A model generated the notes under the pieces. The model saw only the letters and a program-made list of their open reading frames with translations, made no database searches and had not been told where the DNA came from. This document shows positions 17,245 through 25,218 of a stretch of 64,000 nucleotides of DNA, piece by piece; position 1 is the first letter of the stretch, and the number at the start of each line of letters is the position of its first letter. Both the position numbers and the translations under genes were made by a program. The DNA comes from Rhodococcus yunnanensis NBRC 103083 (lineage in GTDB: Bacteria > Actinomycetota > Actinomycetes > Mycobacteriales > Mycobacteriaceae), in assembly GCF_001895005.1 (NCBI RefSeq), contig NZ_BCXH01000022.1, forward strand, positions 1 through 64,000, in the 5' to 3' direction.

Positions 17245-18491
17245 GCCGCGCCTCCGTCGCGGGGAGACGGCCCCTGTCCCGGTGCCTGATATCCCGGCGG
17301 CGGTCCGTAGCCGGAGGGAGGCGGATACCCAGGGGGCCCTTGATAACCGGGCACTGGAAAACCAGGCGCTTGATAACCAGGCGCTTGATAACCAGGCCCT
17401 TGATAACCAGGCCCTTGAAAACCAGGCCCTTGAAAACCAGGCCCTTGAAAACCAGGCCCTTGAAAACCAGGCGCTGGATGACCGGGTGCCTGATATCCCG
17501 GTGGCGGCCCGTGGAAGTGCTGCGCGCCCGCATGTCCGTAGCCGTACTGCACCTGGCCGACGGGAGTGCCTGCGTACTGGCCTGCCGTCATCGACAGGAA
17601 CACCTGCTCGAGATCGACGTGCTCGTAGGTCGTTCCGAACACGGTCAGTCCCGATTCCTCGGCTATCCGGGTGACGGTGGCGGAGTCGCTTCCCGCGACG
17701 CCCAGTCGGCCGTCGGGTAGTAGTTGGGCATTGCTGAAGCCGTTCGAAGCAAGTGCAAGTGCCAGCGCGGCCGGGTCGGACACCGCGATCAGTGTGCGGC
17801 TGGGACGCGAGGCACGCAGCTGTTCGATCGATCCCTGGTAGATCAATGTTCCGGCCGAGATGATCACGAGGTGATCGACCGTCGCCTCGACTTCGCGGAG
17901 TAGATGCGAGGAGATCAGTACGGTGCGACCGCTCGCCGCGTATGACTTCAGGAAGTCCCGTAGCCACGCGATGCCCTCGGGGTCGAGGCCGTTCGCCGGC
18001 TCGTCGAGGACGAGTATTTCCGGGTCGCCGAGCAGTGCGGTGGCGAGTGCGAGGCGTTGACGCATCCCGAGCGAGTATCCGCCGACGTGTCTGTTCGCTG
18101 CGTCGGCGAGCCCGACGACTCGGAGGACCTCGTCGGCGCGCGAGTCGGGAAGGCCGATGGCCGCGGTGTAGATGCGCAGGTGACGCAGTGCGGTGCGTCT
18201 GGGATGCAGGCTTCCAGAATCCAGGACCGCCCCGACTGCGCGCGCCGGGTTGGACAGTGCCGAGAACGGCGCCCCGGCGACGTACGACACCCCGCTCGTC
18301 GGTGTGGCCAATCCGAGAATCATCCGAAGAGTGGTCGTCTTTCCCGAGCCGTTGGGCCCGAGGAACCCCGTGATGGATCCACGGGGAACCGCGAAACTCA
18401 GGTCCGATACCGCTCGCACGGTACCGAATACCTTGGTCAAGCCCTGTGCTTCCAGTGCGCTGACACCGAACCCGTACGTCATTGCAGTCAT
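17241..18491 (-). CDS. ABC transporter ATP-binding protein with Pro/Gly repeat tail
   Basis: A 416-aa ATPase of the DrrA/CcmA type. Walker A is GPNGSGKTTT, signature YSLGMRQRLALA and Walker B ILVLDEPANGLD, followed by ISSHLLRE. The ATPase domain ends near residue 310. The last 100 residues are a low-complexity tail rich in Pro, Gly, Gln, Tyr and Phe, built from pentapeptides such as PGFQG and PGYQA. At DNA level this is ten 15-bp units (17339-17488). ATG 18489-18491 (MTAMTYG) is chosen as start; a second ATG 9 nt later is possible. The upstream leader carries a 16-bp tandem repeat. The tail is not part of the usual ATPase fold; its role is unknown. Confidence 0.9.
   Translation of the reverse strand: MTAMTYGFGVSALEAQGLTKVFGTVRAVSDLSFAVPRGSITGFLGPNGSGKTTTLRMILGLATPTSGVSYVAGAPFSALSNPARAVGAVLDSGSLHPRRTALRHLRIYTAAIGLPDSRADEVLRVVGLADAANRHVGGYSLGMRQRLALATALLGDPEILVLDEPANGLDPEGIAWLRDFLKSYAASGRTVLISSHLLREVEATVDHLVIISAGTLIYQGSIEQLRASRPSRTLIAVSDPAALALALASNGFSNAQLLPDGRLGVAGSDSATVTRIAEESGLTVFGTTYEHVDLEQVFLSMTAGQYAGTPVGQVQYGYGHAGAQHFHGPPPGYQAPGHPAPGFQGPGFQGPGFQGPGFQGPGYQGPGYQAPGYQAPGFPVPGYQGPPGYPPPSGYGPPPGYQAPGQGPSPRDGGAA
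17339..17488 (-). repeat. 15-bp tandem repeat encoding ABC-ATPase tail (10 copies)
   Basis: Ten consecutive 15-bp units close to CTTGAAAACCAGGCC (forward strand) fill 17339-17488. Copies 6 to 8 are identical and the outer ones diverge. They encode PG[FY]Q[GA] pentapeptides. Copy number is likely to vary between strains. Confidence 0.93.
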
Positions 18492-18495
18492 GCCC

Positions 18496-18575
18496 CCGAC
18501 TCTCCACAGCGCCGACTCTCGACAGCGCCGACTCTCCACAGCGCCGACTCTCCACAGCGCCGACTCTCCCAGAGC
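18496..18575. repeat. 16-bp tandem repeat in ABC operon leader (about 5 copies)
   Basis: Units of CCGACTCTCCACAGCG start at 18496, 18512, 18528 and 18544, with a degenerate fifth at 18560. On the minus (sense) strand every unit carries GGAGAG, a ribosome-binding-like purine tract; the nearest copy is about 12 nt before the ATG at 18491. It separates the ABC operon from the LLM oxidoreductase gene. Confidence 0.9.
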
Positions 18576-18687
18576 CTCGACTGTCCAGAGCTCGGACCGT
18601 CGCGACCGAGCCGCTACGAGGTTACGGTGTCCACCCGGCGTACGGGAGTCGCCGGCGCCGAAGAGATCGAGGGCATGACCCCAGGGA

Positions 18688-19530
18688 TCAGGGCAGAAAC
18701 GCTGCGGCAACTTCTCGATAGGTCACCGTGGGGTCGGCGTCATCCGGCAACGCGTGCACCGTGACGTGGGATGCACCCGCGTCGATGTGCTCGTGGAGGC
18801 GACGTGCGATCGCCTCGGCATCGCCGTGCGCGACGAGGGCATCGATCAGTCGGTCGCTGCCACCGTTGCCGATTTCTTCTGCCGTGTAGCCGAGCCGCTT
18901 GAGGTTGTTGATGTAGTTCTGCAGCCGCAAGTACGGGTAATCCACCGGAGGCCTGCCGATCTCTCGGCCCTTGGCCGGGTCGGTCTCGAGCACCACCTTG
19001 TGCTCGGGTGCGAGCACTTTGTCGGGTCCGAGGATCTCGCGTGCGATCGCGGTGTGCTCCGGCGTCGTCAGATACGGGTGCGCGCCTGCGGTGCGATCGG
19101 CGGACAGCTTCAGCACTTTCGGCCCCAGCGCGGCAAGTACGCGTCGGTGAACCGGGACACCGCCGTCGTCGAGCACGTCGAGGTACTGCACGAGCGCGTC
19201 GTACGGCTTCTGGTACTCCTGCACCGCCTCGGGGTGACCTGCACCGATTCCCAGGAGGAACCGGCCGGGGTGCTTCTTCTCGATGCGGTGGAACGATTCG
19301 GCGATTTCCTTCGCGGGTGCCGACCAGATGTTGACGATGCCCGTTGCGACGACGATGGATTCGGTTGCGTCGAGTATCTCCTCGGCCGAGGTGAGATCGG
19401 CGGGCGGGGAACCGCCGAGCCAGATCGTGCCGTAGCCGTTGCTCTCGATGCTTCGGGCGAGTTCCGGCGGAATCGCCGTGAAGTTCCGCCAGATACCGAG
19501 CGTGCCGAGATCAGGTGTGTTGGTGGTCAT
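18688..19530 (-). CDS. LLM-class (luciferase-like) F420-dependent oxidoreductase
   Basis: A 280-aa TIM-barrel oxidoreductase of the luciferase-like monooxygenase superfamily. The N-terminus GTLGIWRNFTAIPPELARSI and the motif LLGIGAGHPE are characteristic of the short F420-dependent subfamily common in mycobacteria and rhodococci. ATG at 19530. It reads toward the ABC operon and ends about 200 bp before that operon's start, so it may share its transcript. The substrate cannot be told from sequence. Confidence 0.85.
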   Translation of the reverse strand: MTTNTPDLGTLGIWRNFTAIPPELARSIESNGYGTIWLGGSPPADLTSAEEILDATESIVVATGIVNIWSAPAKEIAESFHRIEKKHPGRFLLGIGAGHPEAVQEYQKPYDALVQYLDVLDDGGVPVHRRVLAALGPKVLKLSADRTAGAHPYLTTPEHTAIAREILGPDKVLAPEHKVVLETDPAKGREIGRPPVDYPYLRLQNYINNLKRLGYTAEEIGNGGSDRLIDALVAHGDAEAIARRLHEHIDAGASHVTVHALPDDADPTVTYREVAAAFLP

Positions 19531-19620
19531 AGGTCACCTTAACGCCGAATCACCGATCGGGAATTCCTTCGGTCACAGTGTGATTGCTGCAACCGGTGCG
19601 ATTCTGTCGAAACGGGTGCA

Positions 19621-20358
19621 CTACTGCTCCAGAATTCCATCGGGTTCGGCGTCGATGACCTTGGGCGCGGGCCACGAGGTGGGCGCCGGGCCGAATGCGT
19701 CACGCGCATTCCGGATGACGCCCTTGCCGATCGCCCGGTTGCCTGCGCCGCCGATGACGGCGCCGATTCCTGCGGGCAGAAGTTTGCCGAACAACAGTGC
19801 ACTGCGTTTGGCCAGGTACTTCGATACGAACTTCTTGACGAGCGAGCGGTTCATGGTGGTCATCGCACCGCCCGGGATACGTGAGGTGACCAGCGTTCCC
19901 CAGTTCTTCGCCGACGCGCCGACCGTCTTCTGCACGATCTGCATTCCCGATTCGCCGAGCGCGACCGCGAGAACGAGGGCCCTGCGTTGTTGATGATCGT
20001 GGACCGGGATGCCGTGTACGGACGCCACCGACAGCGTGAGCAACGCCGAGGACTCGATGAAGAACGCGGTCTCCGCACCCACCGCGGCCAGCGACGCGAC
20101 GGTTCCGATCGCGGGCACAGCTGCCGCGCCTCCCACCGCGCTGCCGCTGCCGGTCACAGCCATCAGAAACCGCTTCTCCAGCCGCTCGATCAACTGGGCA
20201 GGGTTCTCGTTCGGGTGTGCCCGACGCATATGCGCGATGTATCTCTCGACGGCCGGACCCTGCAGCCTGCTGGCGTTGTCGAGGATGCCGACGAGGGACT
20301 TCTCGAGTCGCCCGCCCTCTTCGACGATGTCCACCTTGTCGTTCTTCTTGCTCGCCAT
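19621..20358 (-). CDS. EcsC-like protein of unknown function
   Basis: A 245-aa protein. Residues 1-65 are polar and helical. Residues 68-130 form a long Gly/Ala-rich hydrophobic stretch (GSGSAVGGAAAVPAIGTVA then AETAFFIESSALLTL). A second hydrophobic segment near 200-220 is LLPAGIGAVIGGAGNRAIG. This resembles the EcsC family, whose members are membrane-associated and of unclear biochemistry. ATG at 20356-20358. It stands alone: the AraC gene is divergent with about 80 bp between starts, and the LLM gene is 90 bp downstream. I do not assign a function. Confidence 0.6.
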   Translation of the reverse strand: MASKKNDKVDIVEEGGRLEKSLVGILDNASRLQGPAVERYIAHMRRAHPNENPAQLIERLEKRFLMAVTGSGSAVGGAAAVPAIGTVASLAAVGAETAFFIESSALLTLSVASVHGIPVHDHQQRRALVLAVALGESGMQIVQKTVGASAKNWGTLVTSRIPGGAMTTMNRSLVKKFVSKYLAKRSALLFGKLLPAGIGAVIGGAGNRAIGKGVIRNARDAFGPAPTSWPAPKVIDAEPDGILEQ

Positions 20359-20440
20359 CGGCGCTCCGATCGATGTGCAGTGCCGAGTGTCGGCACCAGA
20401 GCATTGCTACCCGTTCGTCTTCGGTTCTACCCTGCAAGGC

Positions 20441-21298
20441 ATGACGGCGGCAGTCTCCGAAGGTGCGCGAGTATCCGAAGGCGAGCGCCGAATGCCCGCC
20501 GAGCGCTTGCGGCCGTTCGTCGCGCCGTACGACGGGTATCGATTGGCAGGGTTCGAGCCAGGGCACCACGTCGGCATGCCGAGCCCGTACCTCACCGTCA
20601 TCCTCGCGATCGGTCCGAAGCTGGAGATCTCGCAGTCGCCGCGGCAGGGCGCGTGCGCATTCGAATCCTTGGCCAGCGGGATCTCGGCCGAGCCGGTCAC
20701 CATCGCACACGATGGCAATCAGCACGGCATTCAACTCTCGTTCACACCGGCAGGGCCTCGCGCTCTGTTCGGGATCCCGACGTCGGCGCTCGGCGACTGG
20801 ATGGTCGACCTTCCGGAGGTGCTCCCCGGTGCCGACGAGCTTCTCGATCGAGTCGGGACGGCGTCCTCGTGGGATCAGCGGTTCGACGTCGTCGACGACA
20901 TCCTCTCTCGCGCACTGACCGAGCAACAGGTGGAGCCGACGCTGACCGAGGCGTGGCGCCGGTTGGTGGAGGGAGGGGGAGCGGTGCGAGTGGGGGAGGT
21001 GGCGTCGGACATCGGCTGGAGTCGACGGCATCTGATCAACCGGTTCGCCGCCGAGTTCGGTGTCACCCCGAAGGATTCTGCGAGGATCGCCCGCTTTCAT
21101 CGTTCGCACCGAATACTGCGCAGACCGGTTGTCCCTCGTTTGTCCGAGGTAGCAGCGGAGTGCGGGTACTACGACCAGGCCCACATGGCACGTGACTGGC
21201 GAGATCTGGCGGGGGCTTCGCCGTCGCAGTGGCGACGGGACGAGAAGTTCGCGTTCATCCAAGACGCCTTCGCGTTCATCCAAGACGCCGAGGAGTAG
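20441..21298 (+). CDS. AraC-family transcriptional regulator
   Basis: A 285-aa regulator with a C-terminal AraC/XylS domain at about residues 180-265, including VGEVASDIGWSRRHLINRF and VSEVAAECGYYDQAHMARDWR-type helices. The N-terminal half is a sensor-like domain. The ATG at 20441 is used; an ATG at 20492 (MPAERLRPF) behind GAAGGCGAG is equally possible. The protein ends with a duplicated FAFIQDA, encoded by two identical 21-bp units. The VOC gene starts 19 bp after its stop, so the two are probably co-transcribed. Ligand unknown. Confidence 0.87.
   Translation: MTAAVSEGARVSEGERRMPAERLRPFVAPYDGYRLAGFEPGHHVGMPSPYLTVILAIGPKLEISQSPRQGACAFESLASGISAEPVTIAHDGNQHGIQLSFTPAGPRALFGIPTSALGDWMVDLPEVLPGADELLDRVGTASSWDQRFDVVDDILSRALTEQQVEPTLTEAWRRLVEGGGAVRVGEVASDIGWSRRHLINRFAAEFGVTPKDSARIARFHRSHRILRRPVVPRLSEVAAECGYYDQAHMARDWRDLAGASPSQWRRDEKFAFIQDAFAFIQDAEE
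21248..21289 (+). repeat. Perfect 21-bp direct repeat at araC-like 3' end
   Basis: TTCGCGTTCATCCAAGACGCC occurs twice in a row (21248-21268, 21269-21289) and encodes FAFIQDA twice immediately before the last residues EE. The identity is complete. Confidence 0.95.
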
Positions 21299-21317
21299 TC
21301 GGCGGAGGATCGTGTTC

Positions 21318-21716
21318 ATGACCGAAACGACAGGAAACAGATCAGCGATCTGGCCGTGCTTCCGCTACGAGGACCCGCGGGCAGCAATTCGATTCATCGT
21401 CGAGGTACTCGGTTTCACCGAGGCGGCCGTGTACGGCGAGGGCGATCGCGTCGACCACGCCGAACTCCGTTGGCCCGGTGGGGGCGGCGTGATGCTCGGG
21501 AGCGTCAAGGACGGAGATCCGCCGGGCGAGCGCCCGGGTGTGGGCAGTGTCTACGTCGTCACCTCGGAGCCGGACGCCGTGTTCGAGCGCGTCGTACGTG
21601 CAGGTGCTCGCGTGACGCGCCCGATGCGCGAGGAGGACTACGGGAGTCGAGGGTTCACCTGCGGCGACCCGGAGGGGGTGCAGTGGAGCTTCGGCACGTA
21701 CGCCGGCGCCGAGTGA
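21318..21716 (+). CDS. VOC-family (glyoxalase/bleomycin-resistance-like) protein
   Basis: A 132-aa single-domain vicinal-oxygen-chelate protein, with the typical opening PCFRYEDPRAAIRFIVEVLGF and the ending FTCGDPEGVQWSFGTY. The ATG at 21318 follows a strong ribosome site GGAGG (21304-21308, 9-nt gap); the longer frame from 21192 overlaps the AraC gene and is not needed. VOC members of this short type bind or modify small toxic molecules, but residues alone do not tell the substrate. It is likely controlled together with the upstream AraC gene. Confidence 0.87.
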   Translation: MTETTGNRSAIWPCFRYEDPRAAIRFIVEVLGFTEAAVYGEGDRVDHAELRWPGGGGVMLGSVKDGDPPGERPGVGSVYVVTSEPDAVFERVVRAGARVTRPMREEDYGSRGFTCGDPEGVQWSFGTYAGAE

Positions 21717-21728
21717 GGGAAGCGGTGT

Positions 21729-22439
21729 TCACGGTCGGGCGAGCTCGACCGAGGTGACCTCGCCCCACTCCTCGTAGCCGAGTCGGCTCGCGAGGCGTCG
21801 CGCCACGCCGTTCTGCGTGTCCGAGCGCCATTGCGGGATCAGGCCCTCGTCGATTGCGTCGTTGGTGGCCAGCCGCGCGACGACTTGGCCGTAGCCGTGG
21901 CGTCGGGCCTCGGGAGCGGTCAGGACCCCGACGTCGGCGAGCAGCCCTTCCCATTCGATGTACGCGGCACCCGCGAGTGGTGACGCCGATTCGGCCGGTT
22001 GTTCGTCGCCCATGAGCGTGAACCACGAATGTTTCTGCGTCAGCTCCGCGGCGATCACGTCGTCGGGCGCGCACGAAGCCTCCAGTGCGCGCGCGTGGGC
22101 GAGTTCATGGGAGATCAACGGATCGTGGTGGTCGAGGGCGGAGCCGACATCGCCCGCATACGACAGAACGATCGGGCCTCGAACTCGACCGGATCTGGCC
22201 GGGTCGAGCTCCGCGAGCACCCCCCGTTCGGCCAAGTCGTCGTCGGTGCGTTCTCGGGCCGCGTCGAGCGCCCACTGCGGTCCGACGAGAGCAGATGCGT
22301 CGCCGAGTCTGACAAATGTGATCTTGGTCGCATTCGGGTGTTCGAAACTGTGCCGCGTGCCGCTACGCAAAGCCGTATCGGCCAGTCCGAGGTGCCGTGA
22401 CCACGCAAGTCTCACGATATCGTGATGATGGGAATCCAC
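21729..22439 (-). CDS. GNAT-family N-acetyltransferase
   Basis: A 236-aa protein. The C-terminal half carries the GNAT acetyl-CoA site: VLTAPEARRHGYGQVVARLA (the R/Q-x-x-G-x-G/A type loop), followed by WRSDTQNGVARRLASRLGYEEWG, the usual end of the fold. The N-terminal half is less conserved and may hold the acceptor site. The start is a GTG at 22437-22439 with no good ribosome site, so the true start could be further in. Convergent with the VOC gene (12 bp apart). Acceptor unknown. Confidence 0.75.
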   Translation of the reverse strand: MDSHHHDIVRLAWSRHLGLADTALRSGTRHSFEHPNATKITFVRLGDASALVGPQWALDAARERTDDDLAERGVLAELDPARSGRVRGPIVLSYAGDVGSALDHHDPLISHELAHARALEASCAPDDVIAAELTQKHSWFTLMGDEQPAESASPLAGAAYIEWEGLLADVGVLTAPEARRHGYGQVVARLATNDAIDEGLIPQWRSDTQNGVARRLASRLGYEEWGEVTSVELARP

Positions 22440-22587
22440 CGGGACAAGGCTATCCGGGGGTCGACGAAATCAAGCTATTGGTCTTTTTGTCCCCCGCAGT
22501 ACCGCAACTCGTCCATGGATGGCATGATCAGGAAATGAGATTGGAACTTCGACGTGAAGGTCCAGCTCGCTACAGAAGGTTTACGGT

Positions 22588-22791
22588 ATGACGCAGGGCA
22601 GTGTTAAGTGGTTCAACGGCGAAAAGGGCTTCGGCTTCATCGAGCAGGACGGCGGCGGACCTGACGTGTTCGTTCACTACTCGGAGATCCAGGGAACTGG
22701 CTTCAAGTCGCTCGACGAAGGTCAGCGCGTGGAGTTCGAGGTTGGACAGGGCCAGAAGGGCCCCCAGGCCACCGGCGTTCGCGCTATCTGA
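22588..22791 (+). CDS. cspA: Cold-shock protein (CspA family)
   Basis: A 67-aa RNA/ssDNA-binding OB-fold protein. Both RNA-binding motifs are intact: KWFNGEKGFGFIEQ (RNP1 region) and VFVHYSEI (RNP2 region). The ATG follows GAAGG. The gene is monocistronic with an upstream gap of about 150 bp, enough for the long 5' leader usual for cold-shock genes, and a strong terminator lies 65 bp after the stop. It probably acts as an RNA chaperone. Confidence 0.95.
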   Translation: MTQGSVKWFNGEKGFGFIEQDGGGPDVFVHYSEIQGTGFKSLDEGQRVEFEVGQGQKGPQATGVRAI

Positions 22792-22856
22792 TCCCCTCAA
22801 AGGATCGCCAACCTGGATTTGCTGACGGCTAGACGCTGTCCTACTCCCGGTAGCAG

Positions 22857-22896
22857 AGGCCGGATACACGAAGAGAAATCTTCGAGTATCCGGCCT
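22857..22896 (+). terminator. Intrinsic terminator downstream of cspA
   Basis: AGGCCGGATAC (22857-22867) pairs perfectly with GTATCCGGCCT (22886-22896), extended inward by CGAAG/CTTCG (22869-22873, 22880-22884) around a 6-nt loop. TTTGTTTG follows at once. This is the clearest Rho-independent terminator in the window. Confidence 0.9.
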
Positions 22897-23011
22897 TTGT
22901 TTGCGTTTGTGGCCCCTGTTTGTGTTTGTGGCTCCTCTTCGTGGTTGCGGCTCGCGCCCGTGCGCGCGTAGTGAAATCCGGACCGGACTGCGCACGCTCG
23001 GCATGCGCTAC

Positions 23012-23036
23012 TATTCCAACTGGAATAATTCAGTTG
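23012..23036. promoter_or_regulatory. Overlapping palindromes before the PadR gene (putative operator)
   Basis: TATTCCA/TGGAATA form a perfect palindrome at 23012-23027, and CAACTG/CAGTTG form a second at 23017-23022 and 23031-23036. They end next to the GGGAG ribosome site (23036-23040) of the PadR gene. This is the expected position for an autoregulatory PadR operator; binding is inferred. Confidence 0.65.
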
Positions 23037-23046
23037 GGAGATTCGA

Positions 23047-23733
23047 ATGGCAGGGAAGGCGCTGACGCCACTCGGGGTCGCGGTTCTCGCGCTGCTCGCC
23101 GAGGGGCCCATGCACCCCTACGAGATGTGTCAGCTGTTGATAGCGAGAAACGAGGATCGGATAGTCAAGATCCGTCCGGGCTCCCTCTATCACGCTGTGG
23201 ACCGGCTCGCCGAGAAGGACATGGTGCGGGCGGTCGGCACCGAACGTGAAGGAAATCGGCCCGAGCGCACCACCTACGAGGTCACCGAATCCGGTCGCGC
23301 GGCATTGACGAGCCGACTCTCGGAAATCCTCGCTCAACCGGTGTCCGAGTACCCGCAGTTCGTACTCGCGTTGTCGGAGATCCACAACATCGATGCTGCA
23401 CGGGCGATGTCGTTGCTGCGCAAGAGAATCGAATGCAAATCGATCGAGGATGCCGAACTTGCCGAGATCGAGAGAGCGGTCTCGGCGCGAGCGGTCCCGC
23501 CGATCTTCTACGTCGGAGTGGGTTATATGCGGGCGGTCATCCAGGCCGAGGTCGCCTGGCTGAACCAGTTCGTCGACGACGTCGACAGCGGCCGCATCCC
23601 CTGGCTCACCGAGGACATGGCTTCGGACATGGCGGCCAGGCGTGCCGCGAGTTCAACAGAAACCGCGAATTCAAACAGAACAGCGAATTCAAACAGAACA
23701 GCGAATTCAAACAGAACAATGGGGAACGAATGA
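23047..23733 (+). CDS. PadR-family transcriptional regulator
   Basis: A 228-aa regulator. The winged helix lies at about residues 8-85 (LAEGPMHPYEMCQLL, then IRPGSLYHAVDRLAEKDMV), followed by a C-terminal helical dimerisation part of the Vir-type. The ATG follows GGGAG with a 6-nt gap. The C-terminal 30 residues are a repeat tail, ANSNRT three times plus a degenerate copy, encoded by 18-bp units. Its stop overlaps the MFS gene start by 4 nt (ATGA), so it is co-transcribed with the pump it most likely represses. Confidence 0.93.
   Translation: MAGKALTPLGVAVLALLAEGPMHPYEMCQLLIARNEDRIVKIRPGSLYHAVDRLAEKDMVRAVGTEREGNRPERTTYEVTESGRAALTSRLSEILAQPVSEYPQFVLALSEIHNIDAARAMSLLRKRIECKSIEDAELAEIERAVSARAVPPIFYVGVGYMRAVIQAEVAWLNQFVDDVDSGRIPWLTEDMASDMAARRAASSTETANSNRTANSNRTANSNRTMGNE
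23647..23718 (+). repeat. 18-bp tandem repeat at PadR gene 3' end (4 copies)
   Basis: GCGAATTCAAACAGAACA occurs at 23665, 23683 and 23701 without change, preceded by a degenerate copy at 23647. The array encodes ANSNRT repeats. It ends 11 bp before the MFS start codon, so it also sits in the translation-coupling region. Confidence 0.95.
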
Positions 23734-25178
23734 AAACCGAAGTAGCGGTAGCGGATACCGAGATCAAGCCGTGGCCTGCGCTGTGGGCACTGTGTCTCGG
23801 CTTCTTCATGATTCTCGTCGACACGACGATCGTCGCAGTGGCTCAGCCCGCGATCCTCGGGGGTCTGCAGACCGACATCAACAACGTCATCTGGGTGACC
23901 AGTGCCTACCTGTTGGCCTACGCAGTACCGCTTCTGGTGACCGGACGGCTCGGTGACCGTTTCGGCCCGCGCAACCTCTACATCGCCGGACTCGTGGTGT
24001 TCACGCTCGCCTCGGCGTGGTGCGGGCTCTCCGGTTCGATCGAGATGCTGATCGCAGCCCGCGCGGTGCAAGGCCTCGGTGCTGCCATGATCACTCCGCA
24101 GACGATGGCCGTCATCACGCGAGTCTTTCCCGCCGACAAGCGTGGAACCGCGATGGGCGCGTGGGGTGCCGTCGCAGGCGTCGCCACTCTCGTCGGCCCG
24201 ATCCTCGGCGGAGTTCTCGTCGACTCGCTCGGGTGGGAATGGATCTTCTTCATCAACCTGCCCGTGGGCGTGGTGGCCATAGCGTTGGCGCTCAAGTTCG
24301 TTCCGGTTCTGCCGACGCACGAGCACAAGTTCGACATTCTCGGTGTGGCGCTCAGCGGAATCGGTCTCTTCTGCATCGTCTTCGGTATCCAGGAGGGGCA
24401 GAAGTACGACTGGGACGGCCGCATCTGGACGCTCATCGCCGCTGGAATCATCGTGTTCGCGGCGTTCGTGTACTGGCAGGCGAAGAACAAGAACGAGCCG
24501 CTCGTACCGCTCTCGTTGTTCCGCGACCGGAACTTCTCGCTGTCGAACATCGGAATCGCGGCAATGGGTTTCGCGACCGCGGGGATGATGCTGCCGATCA
24601 TGTTCTACGCGCAGAGCGTCACCGGTCTTTCTCCGACGCGGTCGGCGTTGTTGTTCGTTCCGATGGCGGTGTTGACCGGGGCGCTTGCTCCGAACATCGG
24701 CAAATTGGTCGATCGAATGCATCCCAGGTACATCGCTGGTTCGGGCTTGCTCCTGCTGGCCGTCGCGCTGCTGGCGTTCGCCGCGTTGATGACGCCGACG
24801 ACGGCGATCTGGAAGCTGCTGATTCCGGTTGCGCTGATGGGCGTCGCGAACGCGCTCATCTGGTCGCCGTTGGCGGCCACGGCAACTCGCAATCTGCCAC
24901 TGAGTCAGGCCGGCGCAGGATCGGGAATCTACAACACGCTGCGCACGGTCGGGTCGGTGCTCGGTAGCGCCGGAATCGGTGCGCTGATCCAGTCGCGCCT
25001 TGCGGTCGAGATCCCGGGTTCGGCGACATCGGGCGCCAACGAGTTCAGCGGTCGCGTACCGGAAATGCTGCGCGACGGCTTCACGACGGCGATGGCACAG
25101 TCGCTGATCCTGCCCGCGATCGTCCTGCTGGTCGGAATGGTTGCGGTGTCGTTCTACGCCAGGCCCGAGTTCAAGTGA
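23730..25178 (+). CDS. MFS drug-efflux transporter, DHA2 (EmrB/QacA) type
   Basis: Inner-membrane proton-coupled pump of 482 aa with about 14 hydrophobic helices. The DHA2 hallmarks are FFMILVDTTIVAVAQPAI in helix 1 and LVTGRLGDRFGPRN in the loop after helix 2. The ATG overlaps the PadR stop by 4 nt. The longer open frame from 23433 is an out-of-frame reading of the PadR gene. A perfect 30-bp palindrome just after the stop ends the transcript. The substrate is probably a lipophilic toxic compound sensed by PadR (inference). Confidence 0.93.
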   Translation: MKTEVAVADTEIKPWPALWALCLGFFMILVDTTIVAVAQPAILGGLQTDINNVIWVTSAYLLAYAVPLLVTGRLGDRFGPRNLYIAGLVVFTLASAWCGLSGSIEMLIAARAVQGLGAAMITPQTMAVITRVFPADKRGTAMGAWGAVAGVATLVGPILGGVLVDSLGWEWIFFINLPVGVVAIALALKFVPVLPTHEHKFDILGVALSGIGLFCIVFGIQEGQKYDWDGRIWTLIAAGIIVFAAFVYWQAKNKNEPLVPLSLFRDRNFSLSNIGIAAMGFATAGMMLPIMFYAQSVTGLSPTRSALLFVPMAVLTGALAPNIGKLVDRMHPRYIAGSGLLLLAVALLAFAALMTPTTAIWKLLIPVALMGVANALIWSPLAATATRNLPLSQAGAGSGIYNTLRTVGSVLGSAGIGALIQSRLAVEIPGSATSGANEFSGRVPEMLRDGFTTAMAQSLILPAIVLLVGMVAVSFYARPEFK

Positions 25179-25183
25179 TACTG

Positions 25184-25213
25184 CGGTGGCACGCCTTCGA
25201 AGGCGTGCCACCG
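25184..25213. terminator. Perfect 30-bp palindrome between convergent genes
   Basis: 25184-25213 reads the same on both strands, with arms CGGTGGCACGCCTTC and the complement. It sits between the MFS stop (25178) and the acyl-CoA dehydrogenase stop (25219), so it can end transcription in both directions. There is no T-run. Confidence 0.75.
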
Positions 25214-25218
25214 TATCG

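Noticed and set aside
17245..18555. Upstream extension of the ABC-2 permease frame to a 688-aa fusion
   Set aside because: The extension is the ATPase gene in a wrong frame. The permease ATG at 17242-17244 overlaps the ATPase stop in the normal ATGA manner.
22440..22587. Riboswitch in the cspA leader
   Set aside because: No recognisable aptamer core; a cold-shock mRNA leader is the simpler reading.
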